From Salvelinus alpinus (lineage: Eukaryota > Chordata > Actinopteri > Salmoniformes > Salmonidae): a DNA stretch of 64,000 nt. The stretch's first letter is position 1; each line of letters starts with the position of its first letter. The stretch is from the NCBI RefSeq assembly GCF_045679555.1, contig NC_092092.1:22186969-22250968 (forward strand), in the 5' to 3' direction. The position numbers and the translations under genes were made by a program. Below the pieces are notes generated by a model. The model saw nothing but the letters and a program-made list of their open reading frames with translations. It did not search any database and had not been told where the DNA came from. Of the stretch, positions 1 through 10,695 are shown piece after piece.

Positions 1-13
1 ATAGGCTGATTAT

Positions 14-250
14 GCTGGTCACCTGCCTTCATTGTGGTGTTTTTGCTGGTGCCTTCATTGTGGTGTTTTTGCTGGTGCCTTCATTGTGGTGTTTTTGCTG
101 GTGCCTTCATTGTGGTGTTTTTGCTGGTGCCTTCATTGTGGTGTTTTTGCTGGTGCCTTCATTGTGGTGTTTTTGCTGGTGCCTTCATTGTGGTGTTTTT
201 GCTGGTGCCTTCATTGTGGTGTTTTTGCTGGTGCCTTCGCTGGTGCCTTC
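14..250. repeat. 26-bp minisatellite, about 8 near-perfect units
   Basis: The unit is GTGGTGTTTTTGCTGG followed by TGCCTTCATT. Eight units run almost without change from about 34 to 241, with a partial unit at each side. Because 26 is not a multiple of three and the unit has no stop, all three plus frames stay open. The resulting Cys/Trp/Phe-rich open frames are artefacts of the repeat, not genes. Confidence 0.95.
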
Positions 251-508
251 GATGGGTTTTGGACATTGGTGACCAGCATCAAAGTGCTTTATTATTTAAA
301 GACATATATCATAAGGCCTTCATTTGAGGGCTTAGTTTTTCCCTAATACAGTGGCCAAAACAGGCCTGCAAGTCACATTCTGCTGGCTTGCAAAGTGATG
401 TTTTATTCCTATTAAATGTTGGTATCCAACAATTTAAACTTTTATTCGACCACAATCTGAAGGAAAAAGGAAACCGCATACTTCTCTTGATAGTATCACT
501 GATATTTA

Positions 509-550
509 ATAAGCTTACGTATCGGCCTCACGGCCTTCATCAGAGCTTTT
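509..550 (-). ncRNA. Degenerate hammerhead ribozyme motif (retroelement type)
   Basis: On the minus strand CTGATGA (543-537) is followed by A, then a stem GGCC-GTGA-GGCC (535-524), then GATAC (523-519), G, TA, and AGCTT (515-511). AGCTT pairs with the AAGCT that precedes CTGATGA (548-544). This is the order of a type I hammerhead with a minimal stem III: stem I, CUGAUGA core, stem II, GAAA core, short stem III, UH cleavage site, stem I. The core GAAA is changed to GATA, which should abolish cleavage. Such minimal hammerheads are known from Penelope-like retroelements. No reverse transcriptase was recognised nearby, so the parent element is inferred. The arrangement is seen directly; activity is not claimed. 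Confidence 0.6.
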
Positions 551-984
551 ATGATTTTTTAAAATTTGCACCCTTATGTAGACCTGGCCCCACCCACATC
601 CGTTCTACACATCGAAGGGGGTTGGAGGCAAAGGAAAAACAAATAAGTGCTACCAAATATAACAATATGCATTTCATAAATATTACAAAGGTGTATAAAT
701 TCGCCCACAATCTACATTCAGAATGACTGCCAGGGTTAGAAAGAGGAGTAAATAAGACTACCTAAACCATCTAAATGGGAACAACCATTTCAGTAACGTG
801 TGCAATAAGTCCAACTAATAAGTGCACCAAAATGTGTTATTTATCTTTGTGTAGAATAAGATTAATTCATCAAATCAATGTACATGCAAAAACACAACAA
901 ACCAAAAAGATATTGAAACAAACAATTTAAAAAAATCTAACTGCAATAGAGCATGCTGTAAAATATGATAATAGGTGTGGTTTT

Positions 985-1650
985 GCCAGACCAGCTTGAC
1001 CAGCTAGACCCGGGATGGGTAACTGGCAGCCCCCCTTTTGTAGGCCCGCGGAACAAAAGGGAACTCAGTCTTGCTCTCAACTTACTGTTAAGAGTTAGAA
1101 TAGTAGGATACACAAGGCACAATTTCAAAATGTGTTTGTTCATCAACAGTTACGTTATGTCAGTCACTGACTGTCACTCAATTAGCCCATTAAAGCAAAA
1201 CATTTTTAGATTGGTATGTTAGCTGGCCACTAGACCATATCCATTAGTAGTAATCATGGTCAAATGGGGGGTGGGGGCAACAAAATGTGGCTTAGGGCCC
1301 CCAAAAGGCTAGGGCCGGTTCTGACTGCATGTGTGGGTATGGATGCGGGTTTTCAGACACGTGAGCCACTGCGGCCCCTGCGGCCCCCCATCAAAGTTAC
1401 CCATCCCTGAGCTAGACCATGTTGGACCAACATAGACCAGCTTGGTCAACAGCATACCAGGATAAACTGGTCAACAGCATACTAGCATCAACAGCATCCA
1501 GTACCAGCATAAGCTGGTCACAAGCTTGGTTGCACAGCTAGCCTAACTAGCTAGGCCATGTTGGTCCCACCAGCATGACCAGCATAGACCAGCATGTACC
1601 ATCTTAAAATTTAAGCTGGTCTATGCTGTGAATGTTAGCCTTGCAGGGGG
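985..1650. repeat. ACCAGCAT/AGCTGGT-rich repeat, interrupted by a hAT MITE
   Basis: Sequence on both sides of the 1010-1409 insertion is dense in ACCAGC, AGCTGGT, TAGACCAGC and CATACCAG words in both orientations (983-1009 and 1410-1640). It looks like one irregular, partly palindromic repeat into which the MITE inserted. The family is not identified. Confidence 0.55.
1010..1409. mobile_element. hAT-type MITE with 8-bp target duplication
   Basis: The left end reads CCGGGATGGGTAACT. The reverse complement of the right end reads CAGGGATGGGTAACT, matching 14 of 15 bases. The element is flanked by a perfect 8-bp direct repeat AGCTAGAC at 1002-1009 and 1410-1417. An 8-bp duplication and CAGGG-like termini are hAT hallmarks. 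The interior (400 bp overall) has no transposase, so it is non-autonomous. Confidence 0.85.
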
Positions 1651-2127
1651 ATACTGGATCTAGAGAATGAGTGAGAAGACTCTCTGGATGGTATGACGGA
1701 AGGCGGAAGATGATTGAGTGCCAGCGATGATAGCAAGCAGACAGAACATTCCAGGAATGTTTAATGAGGGAGAGGAATGTTCTGATGAAGTAATTTAAGC
1801 CGCTCGATGCGTCCCTGTTGTTGTTCTGACTACTTTGATAAATGTGTTGACTGCAGACATTGAAATATGTCTTCAGTGAGAGTTAGTCTCATTCAGAGAA
1901 AGGAGATAATGTGAAAATATGTTGACTATCACGATGAAAACAACCATTTGCTAATTAAAAAGTAGAGAGTGTTTCTCTGAAAAAACTAACTTTGAGGCTC
2001 CTTTTGGGAGGAATGCTGTGTTACTTATCTAGTGTATGGCCAGTAATAACTCTTCCATTATCATTAGACTGTTACAACTAATAAAGCCAACTTTATCAAA
2101 GCATGCTTTTCTTTCAGTAAGCATTAA
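1651..2127. other. Unannotated intergenic or intronic sequence
   Basis: No coding signal, splice-site pair or recognisable repeat was seen in this stretch. Confidence 0.5.
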
Positions 2128-3640
2128 TCAAATCAAAAATCTAATTTTATTTGTCACATGCGCCGAATACAACAGGTGTAGACCTTACCTTGAAATGCTT
2201 ACAAGCCCTTAACCCTTAACCAACAATGCAGTTCAAGAAATAGAGTTAAGAAAAATATTTACTCAATAAACTAAAGTGATTTTTATTTTTAAAGTAACAT
2301 AAGAAAATTACATAACAATAACGAGGCTATATACAAGGGGTACCGGTACCGAGTCAATGTGTGGGGGTACAGGTTAGTCGAGGTAAAATGACTATGCATA
2401 GATACACAACAGCGAGTAGCAGCAGTGTAAAAACAAAGGGGTGCGGTGGGGTCAATGTAAATAGTCCGGGTGGCCATTTGATTAATTGTTCAGCAGTCTT
2501 ATGGCTTGAGGGTAGAAGCGTTAAGGGGCCTTTTGGTCCTAGACTTGGCATTCCGGTACCGCTTGCCGTGCGGTAGCAGAGACAACAGTCTATGACTTGG
2601 GTGATTGTGGAGTCTGACAATTTTTTCGTCATTCCTCTGACACCGCCTAGTATATAGATCCTGGATGTCAGGAAGCTTGGCCCCAGTGATGTACTGGGCC
2701 GTATGCACTACCCTCTGTAGCGCCTTGCGGTCAGATGCCGAGCAGTTGCCATACCAGGCGGTGATGCAACCAGTCAAGATGCTCTCGATAGTGCAACTTT
2801 TTGAGGATCTGGGGACCCATGCCAAATCTTTTTAGTCTCCTGAGGGGGAAAAGGTATTGTCGTGCCCTCTTCACAACTGGCTTGGTGTGTTTGGACCATG
2901 ATAGGTTGTTGGTCATGTGGACATCAAGGAACTTGAAACTTCTATCCACTCCACTTCAGCCCCGTCGATGTTAATGGGGGCCTGTTTGGCCCTCCTTTTC
3001 CTATAGTCCACGATCATCTCCTTTGTCTTGCTCACATTGAGGGAGAGGTTGTTGGTCTGGACACACTTCCAGTTCTCCGACCTCCTCCCTATAGGCTGTC
3101 TCATCGTTTTTGGTGATCAGGCCTACCACTGTTGTGTCGTCAGCAAACTTAATGATGGTGTTGGAGTCGTGCTTGGTCACGCAGTCGTGGGTGAACAGGG
3201 AGTACAGGAGGGGACTAAGCACACACCCCTGAGGGGCCCCAGTGTTGAGGATCAGCGTGGCAGCTGTGTTGTTGCCTACCCTTACCACTTGGGGGCGGCC
3301 CGTCAAGAAGTCCAGGATCCAGTCGCAGAGGTAGGTGTTTAGTCCCAGAATCCTTAGCTTAGTGATGAGCTTTGTGGGCACTCTGGTGTTGAACGCTGAG
3401 CTGTAGTCAATTAACAGCATTCTCACATAGCTGTTCCTTTTGCCCAGGTGGGAAAGGGCAGTGTGGAGTGCGATTGAGATCGCGTCCTCTGTGGATCTGT
3501 TGGGGCGGTATCTGAAGCGGAGTGGGTTTAGGGCTTCCGGCATGATGGTGTTGATCTGAGCCATGACCAGGCTTTCAAAGCACTTCATGGCTACTGACGT
3601 GAGTGCAACGGGCGGCAATCATTTAGGCAGGTTACCTTCG
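2128..3640 (-). mobile_element. 5'-truncated non-LTR LINE (RSg-1/jockey-like), 3' tail intact
   Basis: Minus-strand frames carry a LINE reverse transcriptase in pieces. The order, 5' to 3', is [58 protein letters not shown] and [11 protein letters not shown] (3618-3001). Then come [19 protein letters not shown], a thumb-like SWSKHTKPVVKRARQYLFPL and a C-terminal SCTIESILTGCITAWYGNCS (to about 2499). FADD is the RT catalytic motif. The reading frame shifts several times. The 3' end near 2128 has the salmonid LINE tail (minus strand: CATGTGACAAATAAAATTAG). The endonuclease domain is missing. The same family recurs at 57630-59420, and its tail at 19060, 55925 and 62165. Confidence 0.85.
2499..3618 (-). 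pseudogene. LINE reverse transcriptase remnant, frameshifted
   Basis: The longest clean piece (3618-3001) spans RT fingers and palm: [19 protein letters not shown] (first Asp), [12 protein letters not shown], and FADD (catalytic Asp pair). The frame then breaks. The remainder is distributed over overlapping frames at 3104-2913, 2949-2731 and 2825-2499. It lacks the N-terminal endonuclease, so it is a dead copy. Confidence 0.8.
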
Positions 3641-4121
3641 CTTTCTTGGCACAGGGACTATGGTGGTCTGTTTGAAACATGTAGCCTACAGACATTAAAT
3701 TACATGACATATGGATATCGATCCTGTCCTATACATTTCCTGCTACAGGTTACAAGTACGAGTAAACACATGCTGGGCATTTTCATCACATTTGGTAAAG
3801 ATCAAGCACTTTAACCCTCAACACAGACATGGCAATAGCATTTAGAGTCTAAATGCATCACACCCCAACCTTCCTAGTCCTCCTCTCTCCTGCTCAGACA
3901 GGGCTCAACACACAGACAAGACACGCAGCAGACGTTTACACACACAGAGTGCAGTTTGGACTGAGGGATGGATGAGAGTAGAGCAACATGAAGAGCACTG
4001 AGTCTAGTACTATGTGATCCACTATCTGAGGATCAGAACACATGGACCACATCAGTCAGCAGGCTGATGACTAATAATAATGCAGCACAATCATCAGAGA
4101 AGGCCGGCCCTGGGCCATCCA

Positions 4122-4122
<1 letters not shown>
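3641..4122. other. Unannotated sequence
   Basis: This is single-copy-looking DNA between the LINE and the CA microsatellite. No coding signal was recognised. Confidence 0.45.

Positions 4123-4182
<60 letters not shown>
4123..4182. repeat. (AC)n microsatellite, about 30 units
   Basis: An uninterrupted AC dinucleotide run of about 60 bp. Confidence 0.98.
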
Positions 4183-4184
<2 letters not shown>

Positions 4185-4249
4185 TTCTGGATTGGGCCAT
4201 GAGTCAGCAGTACCCTAACCCTGTTCCTCTGGCCTGCACCCCTCCCTGG

Positions 4250-4562
4250 ACAGCAGCAAACAAGACCTCTCCCAGTCAGCTAGTCAGACAGACAGCCAGC
4301 AACAAGACCTCTCCCAGTCAGCCAGCAAGTAAGACCACTCCCAGACAGCCACCCAGACAGCCAGCCAGAAAGACAGTGAGCAAGCAAGACCTCTCCCAGC
4401 CAGCCAGCCAGCCAGCCAGAAAGACAGTGAGCAAGCAAGATCTCTCCCAGCCAGCTAGTCACGTACAAGACTGCCAGCAAGCCACCCAGCCAGTCAGCAA
4501 GCAAGTCCTCTCCCAGCCAGACAGACAGCCAGCTAGCTAGAGAGACAGCCAGCCAGCCAGAC
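4250..4562. repeat. CAGC/CCAG-rich imperfect minisatellite
   Basis: Words CAGCCAG, AGCAAGCAAGA and CCTCTCCCAG recur. The clearest unit is 51 bp long: AGAAAGACAGTGAGCAAGCA starts at 4367 and again at 4418. Low-complexity open frames rich in Gln/Ser/Lys (plus strand) and Trp/Leu (minus strand) cross it and are not credible genes. Confidence 0.85.
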
Positions 4563-7014
4563 AATTTTCTGTGTATACAGTAAGTCTGTCTGTGTGCGTG
4601 TGTGTCCTTGATGCATCACACAGACACGCACGAAAGGCTGAGTCGTGACTGTGGAGGCTGCACTCTTCCACTTAATATGCGTAGATGGAACGCGCTACCA
4701 GGCAGGCAGACGCACGCTGGGGCCCATCATGAGGAGAAGACTGGAGGCAGACAGGTCTAATAGTAGTGAAGCTACACTGTATTATCTACTAGTGCTCTTG
4801 GAGGGGGGAGGAGCAGCTAGACATGTACCATAAGTGTGATAAGTTGATAGCAAATTATGGAAACAGACCAGATGGGTCACATCACATTGGCTGCTGTCTG
4901 TGTCTCACTTTCTTCTGAGTCATGGAGGAGATTTCCAGGGAGTTCCCACTAGCAGCCCCCCCCCCCCAACCCCCCTACCCACACCCCACCGTGAGGCCTG
5001 GGCGGAGGGGGAGAGAGGGGAGCCAGAGGAGTGGTGCAATGGCCACTGAAGTGTTGCTCTGTGTGGGGTCAGATGGGTTCTCCCTGCCAGAGGTGACTGA
5101 AGGTACAGCGCAGTCAGCAGAGCTGGTACCACCAAGGTCAGAGTCAGAGAGAGAGAGTGCGCGAGAGAGAGCTTCATTCATGCCTCCGCACAGCTTCCAC
5201 CCCCTCCCACCCCCACTCCCCTTTTTCCCCAGTCATAACCCCTGCAGTACACAGTGTTCCATCACTGTTCTGACTGAGACCGCAACAGAGCAGCCATGTG
5301 ATCCCAGCAGCCCCAGAGCACTCATTATGCACACACACACACACAACACACACAGGGAGGTCTGCTCTTAACCAGAGATGATGACACAGACACGCCATCC
5401 AGAACCAATCCAAGGGGGCCATGTGGGATGCTTATCTGAATGGTGCAGATGCCATCCATTTCCCTCTGTGCTTCACCATATGCTAGAGAGAATCCATGTA
5501 GATCTGTGAGGGAGATATCTAGGAGATCCACACTGCAAAAGTAATCGAATTATATTAATACATGTCTTTAAGTGAGCCCCAGAAGCAGTTGGACTTATTC
5601 CATCAAACCCAGTGACCGGATTTCAGGAAGTAGCTGAAAACAATTCACTTTGGGTTGCAATAATACACACATGGAAGAATGCTGCTTTTGATTGAACCGG
5701 GAAACCTGTTTACAGATTTGGACTGAATAGAGCCTAGTAGTGTATTGTTCTACCTTCGTCTCCGATCTGCTGCTTCCAGGGGATGAGGACATCATTGGCC
5801 CAGAGTTCAATCAGCACTTAGTGAATTGAGTGTGAGAGCATGGATGGATGGAGGGATGTAATGCAGGGAGGAGGACAGAGGAGCTGGTCAATCATCCTCT
5901 CTTCAGCTGGCCCCCTCTCAGAGAGACCCATTCAGCTGGTCCGTAAACAGGAAATTATGTCACCGCCAGACGCCCCCCTTTCCCCTTGTATCACAGCTCT
6001 GTTTTCACAAACTCACCCAGTAGACACAGCCTGTGTCAGTCCAGGGACAAAATAACTTTACTGCAGCAAGGGAAACACAAGCAGGAAGGCAGGCGGTTAG
6101 AATGGAGCGGGACAGAGTGCGGAGGGAAAATAGATGAGCGAAGGATGGAGAGAGGAGAGGGAGGGGCAGAGAAAGAGAGGGTGAACAAGGTCATGTTGGC
6201 CGGAGTCCAAGCCCAACAAAACGTGCTCTGTTTCCCAGGCAGCTTAGGGCCGAGGCTCCTCTCGTCTCCCCATCTGCATGGCTGGAGGAAGGCGTGGCCC
6301 CTCCCCTCCTGGGGAGGGAGGGAGGGAAGTTTGAACGGATCCCCCAGGTTCCCACATGGCTTTATATGGGATGGAATGGACAGCTCTGGAGCATGTGCAC
6401 ATCTGGGAGGCTCCGAGAAGTTGACACACACACACACACGGTGTGATTATGTTAATCTTACTAGTGTGTTCAGACGGTGTGTGTCATACACTGCATTCTT
6501 TTTCACTCACCTACCCGTGTGATTAGCATTGAAACCGATGCAACGGCTGCACACTCACATGACCTCTGCACTGCTAGTATTATAAAGCTCTAAGGTTCAG
6601 ACATTTCCCAGATAACTCAACAGCACTCTTGCTCCCACCCGTGCCCCCCCCCCCCCAATGCATTTCACTGGAATCCCTTGCAGAGCTTAAAGCCCTGATT
6701 CAATCATGTCTGATGAAAAACAAGCTTTGTCCTTAAGCTAATTTCTTGGTTTAGGCTAATTCTGCTTTGGGTGGATCAATACTTCAATACCATCAAATAG
6801 CACTTAAACTGCAAGCCTTGACACTGTGTAAGACCACAAAAGCATTGGAATAATGGTTCTGTACTATGGCCTGGAAAATTGCATGCAGACGCCTCCTAAA
6901 AAGCTGCATTCCATTTTGATAGACAGACATGAGCTCTGGGAGCTTTAGAGACAGAACACAATGTGACTGTGCTGCAGGCCTAAAACCCCAGAACAGACTG
7001 TGGCTCATCACATC
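4563..7014. other. Gene-free stretch with low-complexity patches
   Basis: This holds a poly-C run at 4957-4968, a GA-rich patch near 5130-5170, short AC runs at 5330-5350 and 6424-6440, and a poly-C run near 6642. Several open frames of 60-180 codons exist but have no recognisable motif and sit in skewed sequence. On the akt3 model this is intronic. Confidence 0.5.
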
Positions 7015-7127
7015 TAGAATAGATGCCATTTAGCAGACGCTTTTATCCATACAGGTGTTCTCGGGAATCGAACTCACTATCCTTGCGTTGCAAGCGCCAT
7101 GCTCTACCAACTTAGCTACAGAGGACC
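7015..7127 (-). mobile_element. tRNA-derived salmonid SINE, minus strand
   Basis: Read on the minus strand it begins GGTCCTCTGTAGCTAAGTTG, with an A-box-like TAGCTAAGTTGGTAG and a B-box-like GTTCGATTCCC. It ends in the LINE-shared tail GGATAAAAGCGTCTGCTAAA. It resembles a tRNA but lacks a proper acceptor structure, and its 3' tail marks it as a SINE. Its tail word is shared with 35440-35510 and 45475-45535. Confidence 0.8.
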
Positions 7128-7769
7128 AAGACAGCTAGAGATCCTATTATAATAAGTCTGTAGCAGAACCCCTGGGGATCAGAAACCCCACAAATCACAT
7201 CAGACATTAAGGTCCACTGACCATCCACTTCACCACTTGTATTTTGTCCATAAAAATCTATTTAGGCAGCAGCTCAATGAGAGAGCAGGAGCTGGAGGAG
7301 TGTACCTGGAGTCTTCTAAATCAACTCAAGTATGTCAGACATGGACTAGGGGCTCATAATTCAACCAAATGGGGTGGCAAGAGTGACTGGAGCCAGCCAG
7401 TGCCATCGCTGCTCACATGCTTGGACAGACACACACACACAAACTAAGGATGTAAGGCAAACTAAGGCTGTCTCTAATTTAGTGCAGCACTGAGAATTTT
7501 TAGGTGGTTCGAGAAAAATGTTGAACAATCTGTCAGAGAGAGCACCCACCCAGGGCACAGACTGAGGGGGAATAGAAGGCCATCAAACAGACAGAGACCA
7601 AGACAGACAGAGTGAGCAAGGCACCAAGACCAGTGTAGAGCAGGGGTGAGGTCTTGTCCGTCTTCATCAAAAGATCTCAACAGACTCAGAGAAACCGGCC
7701 AGTGACCCACGACCCTGTGATGACATGCTCCTCACATGTTAGAGCTGTTGTGCAACAGGCCAAGTGCAT
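7128..7769. other. Unannotated intronic sequence
   Basis: No coding or repeat structure was recognised apart from a short AC run at 7430-7441. Confidence 0.45.
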
Positions 7770-7905
7770 AACATCAAATCAAGCTTTATTTATACAGCAC
7801 ATTTCAGACATGGAATACACCGCAATGTGCTTTACAGGAAAAAGATAATAAAAACCAATGAAAATAAAAGCTGAAATATTAAAAATAAAATCTAACACAA
7901 ACTTT
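7770..7905. repeat. Probable dispersed retroelement tail
   Basis: It starts CATCAAATCAAGCTTTATTT and continues through ACAGCACATTTCAGACATGG and GTGCTTTACAGGAAAAAG into A-rich sequence. This resembles a widespread fish retroelement 3' tail known to me from memory. Family assignment is tentative. Confidence 0.4.
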
Positions 7906-8585
7906 ATTAAATTAACTGAGAAATTACACAAATCTTAAAGAAAAATCTTAATTCTCTCTCTTCAGGGTTTATGTCAGATTCAGCACAGCACCCCTGAAGG
8001 ACTAGGACCAGAAAGGGACACTAGCATTGAGTCAGGGACAAGGGAGGTTGTTTCATGTCTAGTAGAAGCAGAAGCCGGCAGCAGACAACAGCTTAAGGCA
8101 AATACAATTCTGTCTCTATTCCACACACAGTAGGGGAGACCAAGTCAAATCGGAGTAAAACAGCCTTGCAACATCAACACTGGGGCACTCCTTCCCCTTC
8201 ATTAAGCAACAGCAGCCAAACACGCACGCACACACGCGCACGCAACCTCCACAAGCTAAGCTCAGACAGACACTCAGAAAACCATGTACATACTACAGGC
8301 ACATGCTGTGTGCTCCCCCTTCCCCTCCTCTCCTCTCATACACCCACACACACTGTTCTCTTCAGACACAATCAGAATGAAGCCATGCCCTGGAGTAAAG
8401 CAGCCAGCCAACCATAATAAAGAGACTTGTCCCTGGGGAGACACACAGAATAATCACCCATCCATGTGTTTACTCATTTTCTCTCTCACTCTCAAACACA
8501 CATCTCCATGTTCTCTCTCTCTCTCTCTCACTCTCACTCATCCCAGTCGGTTACAAAACAGCCCATAAGAGGAGAGGTACTACTT
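7906..8585. other. Start of the akt3 intron downstream of the coding exon
   Basis: AC-rich at 8218-8245 and CT-rich at 8515-8540. No further exon was seen. Confidence 0.45.
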
Positions 8586-8587
8586 AC

Positions 8588-8633
8588 CCCTTTTTTGCAC
8601 CCAGCCTTCTTTGACGATGGTGACATCGCTCAT
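8588..8633 (-). CDS. akt3: akt3, first coding exon (46 nt, starts the PH domain)
   Basis: AKT3 is the serine/threonine kinase of the PI3K pathway. It is recruited to membranes by its N-terminal pleckstrin-homology domain. The minus strand reads ATG at 8633-8631 and translates to MSDVTIVKEGWVQKR plus one base of the next Gly codon. This is the start of vertebrate AKT3: AKT1 has MSDVAIVKEGWLHKR and AKT2 differs more. The exon ends at 8588 in AGGG followed by GTAAGTA, a near-perfect donor. The 46-nt phase-1 length equals the first coding exon of the vertebrate AKT family. The start context GGCACCATGA is a good Kozak match. The next exon (EYIK...) should lie at lower coordinates, but I found none in 1-8587, so the following intron is over 8.5 kb. 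Salmonids may hold two akt3 copies; which one this is cannot be told here. Confidence 0.93.
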
Positions 8634-8866
8634 GGTGCCTCCCAGCCTCGATGCCGGCGGTGTTTCTCGCCCTCCCTTACTCGCGCTCTCCCGGCAGCTC
8701 GCTCAGTTGCTCTCGCTCTCTCTCTCTCACACACTCACATACAAGTGGTGTGTCGCGTATTCTCTTCCTCTCGTGGTTGTTTCTTCTCTCCCTCCCCTCC
8801 CCTCTCTCTCTCTCGTTCTCTCGTTCTTTCTCTCCAGACCTTCCCACTCTCCAGTGGTGACTCAGC
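8634..8866 (-). other. akt3: akt3 5'-UTR part of the coding exon, with splice acceptor
   Basis: Upstream of the ATG the minus strand is GA-rich (CT runs on the plus strand at 8711-8733 and 8796-8835). At 8867-8868 there is an AG preceded by a pyrimidine tract, CCCCTGTTACTTCCTTCCAG, which is a strong acceptor. The leader segment would therefore be 233 nt and be joined to an upstream non-coding exon. Boundaries are inferred from splice consensus only. Confidence 0.7.
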
Positions 8867-9289
8867 CTGGAAGGAAGTAACAGGGGAAAAAATAATACAT
8901 CGATTATTTTCTCTCTCTCTCTCCTTGTCGTTCCCCCTTCATTCTTACACAATCTGACATGACAAACAACAGGTCATTGTGAAGCCAAATAACATCCCTC
9001 CATTCCTCCACTCCATTTCCACTTTTCCCTTGTTGCATTGTTTTCCCCTCAGCAGTTGGACTCTCCTGTTGATACTTCCTATTCATCCCTGAACCACATT
9101 CCTATGCTGTTTATTAAATAGCTATATTGCAATGTTCCTGTCTTTATTGGTATTTTTATATCCTTATATTCTTTCAAAACAGGATAAAAGAAAGTGACAA
9201 ACATCTAACCTAAATGTTCCCTCCAGTCTAAATGGCCAATAAGATAAAACAGAAAGTCAATCAAGCATCAAAAAAGGTATTGATTATGC
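8867..9289. other. akt3 upstream intron, start
   Basis: A CT-rich patch at 8911-8923 and otherwise ordinary AT-rich sequence. No exon seen. Confidence 0.45.
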
Positions 9290-9835
9290 TATTAGTCCCA
9301 TAGAGTCGATGTCCGCACCCCTGCAGAAATATAATTGGTATAATAAAAAAATCCCCATCAAAATCCATCAGTTTAAGCTAGAGATATCAGTTGTTTTGCC
9401 TGGGCTGCATCTCAATCCACTGTGTTTGTCAGACCATGATAAAAATGTTAAAAAGGTATTCTCAAGGAAACATCTGTAGCATACGAACGTTTTTGCCTAC
9501 AAACTATTATGACCCCTCTAATGAAAAATGAGACTCTCACGAACACAATCTGAAGGTAACCAGTTAAAAAAAATTATGGAAGTACAATATGTAATAAATA
9601 AATAAATAAAAAATTGTTTTCTGATCTTTCTTATCTCGCAGGTATAGGACAGACACATCAGAACAAACTTACTTTTGATAATTTTTGGGACTTTCTATTT
9701 ATCCATGTAGGAAGCTGTTATTCACTGCATTTCTATGGGCTAATAGCAGTAAGGCCAAATTCAATATGTTTCCTCCCAAAAAATGTTATATATAAATGTT
9801 TTATACCTTAAGGGGGTCCTACAATTCAAAATCAA
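9290..9835. repeat. Possible dispersed salmonid repeat
   Basis: The stretch, from CATAGAGTCGATGTCCGCAC to the CTTAAGGGGGTCCTAC region, resembles, from memory, a sequence seen many times in salmonid genomes. An (AATA)n patch lies at 9595-9611. No terminal repeats were recognised, so type and limits are uncertain. Confidence 0.35.
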
Positions 9836-10489
9836 ATAGCTAAATGATCCTTGGTATGACTATCTTAAATCCCCCCCCTCACTCGGCTTAGACTCTCAAG
9901 GATTAACAGGGTGAAGATCAAGCTGACCCCGGATTTGATGAAACAGACAAACAGGAAAGAAAAACAAAGTGTCTCTTCTCACCTATGCTATCTAATATAA
10001 TACCTTGCTGACATTACTCCACTAATGACTAGACTAGTAAGCACACTCAGAGGAAACATTCTTCCTTAGAGGTCAAACCCCCCAGCACCTTAACTAGAGG
10101 GCTAAATTAAGAACCTGAGTAAAACAGTACGACACTCAGTTACTTCCTCTCTCATCTGATCTGAGCTAAAGCCTGAGGATTCATTCATAAACGGTGGTAG
10201 TATTGGAGATGGTGGTGGGTGGGCAGCTGGAGCCTCTGGTGAGAAGCCAGGAGAACCGGATGGAGGCTGTAGCGGCCTGGAAGAGGCTTGTGTGGGCTGT
10301 GGGGGCACATCACTGACCTGAAACTCTAGGATACGATACGCCATTCCTAAAAATAACACTGTTGTCAATGACCCTATGCTACCTTTCAAAACTTCCATCA
10401 AAAAGGCTGTTGAGTGAGCCTCTTCTTCAAGTCTCCGGCTGGAGACTCAAGTCTGATTTATCTAAGCTATCATCTAATCGAAAAGGAAC
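9836..10489. other. Unannotated intronic sequence
   Basis: A proline-rich minus-strand open frame of 99 codons (10401-10102) has no recognisable domain and is probably chance. Confidence 0.4.
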
Positions 10490-10695
10490 TTAGATTTGTG
10501 AGCCAATGCTCTAGCATGCTAGCAGTTGCCATAGACTTCCAGTCATTGTGCTAACACTAGTTAGCAATTACGCTAATACTAGTTAGCAACTTCCTTCAAA
10601 CTGCATGTAGAGACATATAAATTATATCCATGAGTTCATCTGACTGTGGAGAAGTAAAGGGCTTCATTGCCAAATTCCTGAAGTATCCCTTTAAC
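10490..10695. repeat. Probable dispersed repeat with internal ACTAGTTAGCAA duplication
   Basis: AACACTAGTTAGCAATTACG is followed by AATACTAGTTAGCAAC within 25 bp. The block ends at AAGTATCCCTTTAA. The whole resembles, from memory, a common salmonid repeat. No clean ends were seen. Confidence 0.4.

Noticed and set aside
12..346. Cys/Trp-rich small proteins at the window start
   Set aside because: Three overlapping frames of the same 26-bp repeat; no independent coding evidence.
4067..4564. Thr/His, Gln/Ser/Lys and Trp/Leu-rich open frames
   Set aside because: They consist of the AC run and CAGC minisatellite translated.
4922..5422. Coding exon with proline- or serine-rich frames on both strands
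   Set aside because: Poly-C, GA and CA skew explain the openness; no splice signals or motifs.
5986..6522. 178-codon plus-strand frame
   Set aside because: No recognisable motif; a similar-length antisense frame exists; composition is ordinary intronic DNA.
7015..7127. A tRNA gene
   Set aside because: Box A and B words are present, but the tail is the SINE/LINE tail and the arms are degenerate.
1..8587. akt3 exon 2 (EYIK...RPRYFLLK) within the window
   Set aside because: I scanned the minus strand by eye for it and saw no match; it is presumably to the left of the window.
8466..8957. 163-codon Ser/Leu-rich plus frame over the akt3 exon
   Set aside because: It is antisense to akt3 and made of CT-rich low-complexity sequence.
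10102..10401. 99-codon proline-rich minus-strand protein
   Set aside because: No domain or conservation clue; it lies in a stretch with dispersed repeats.
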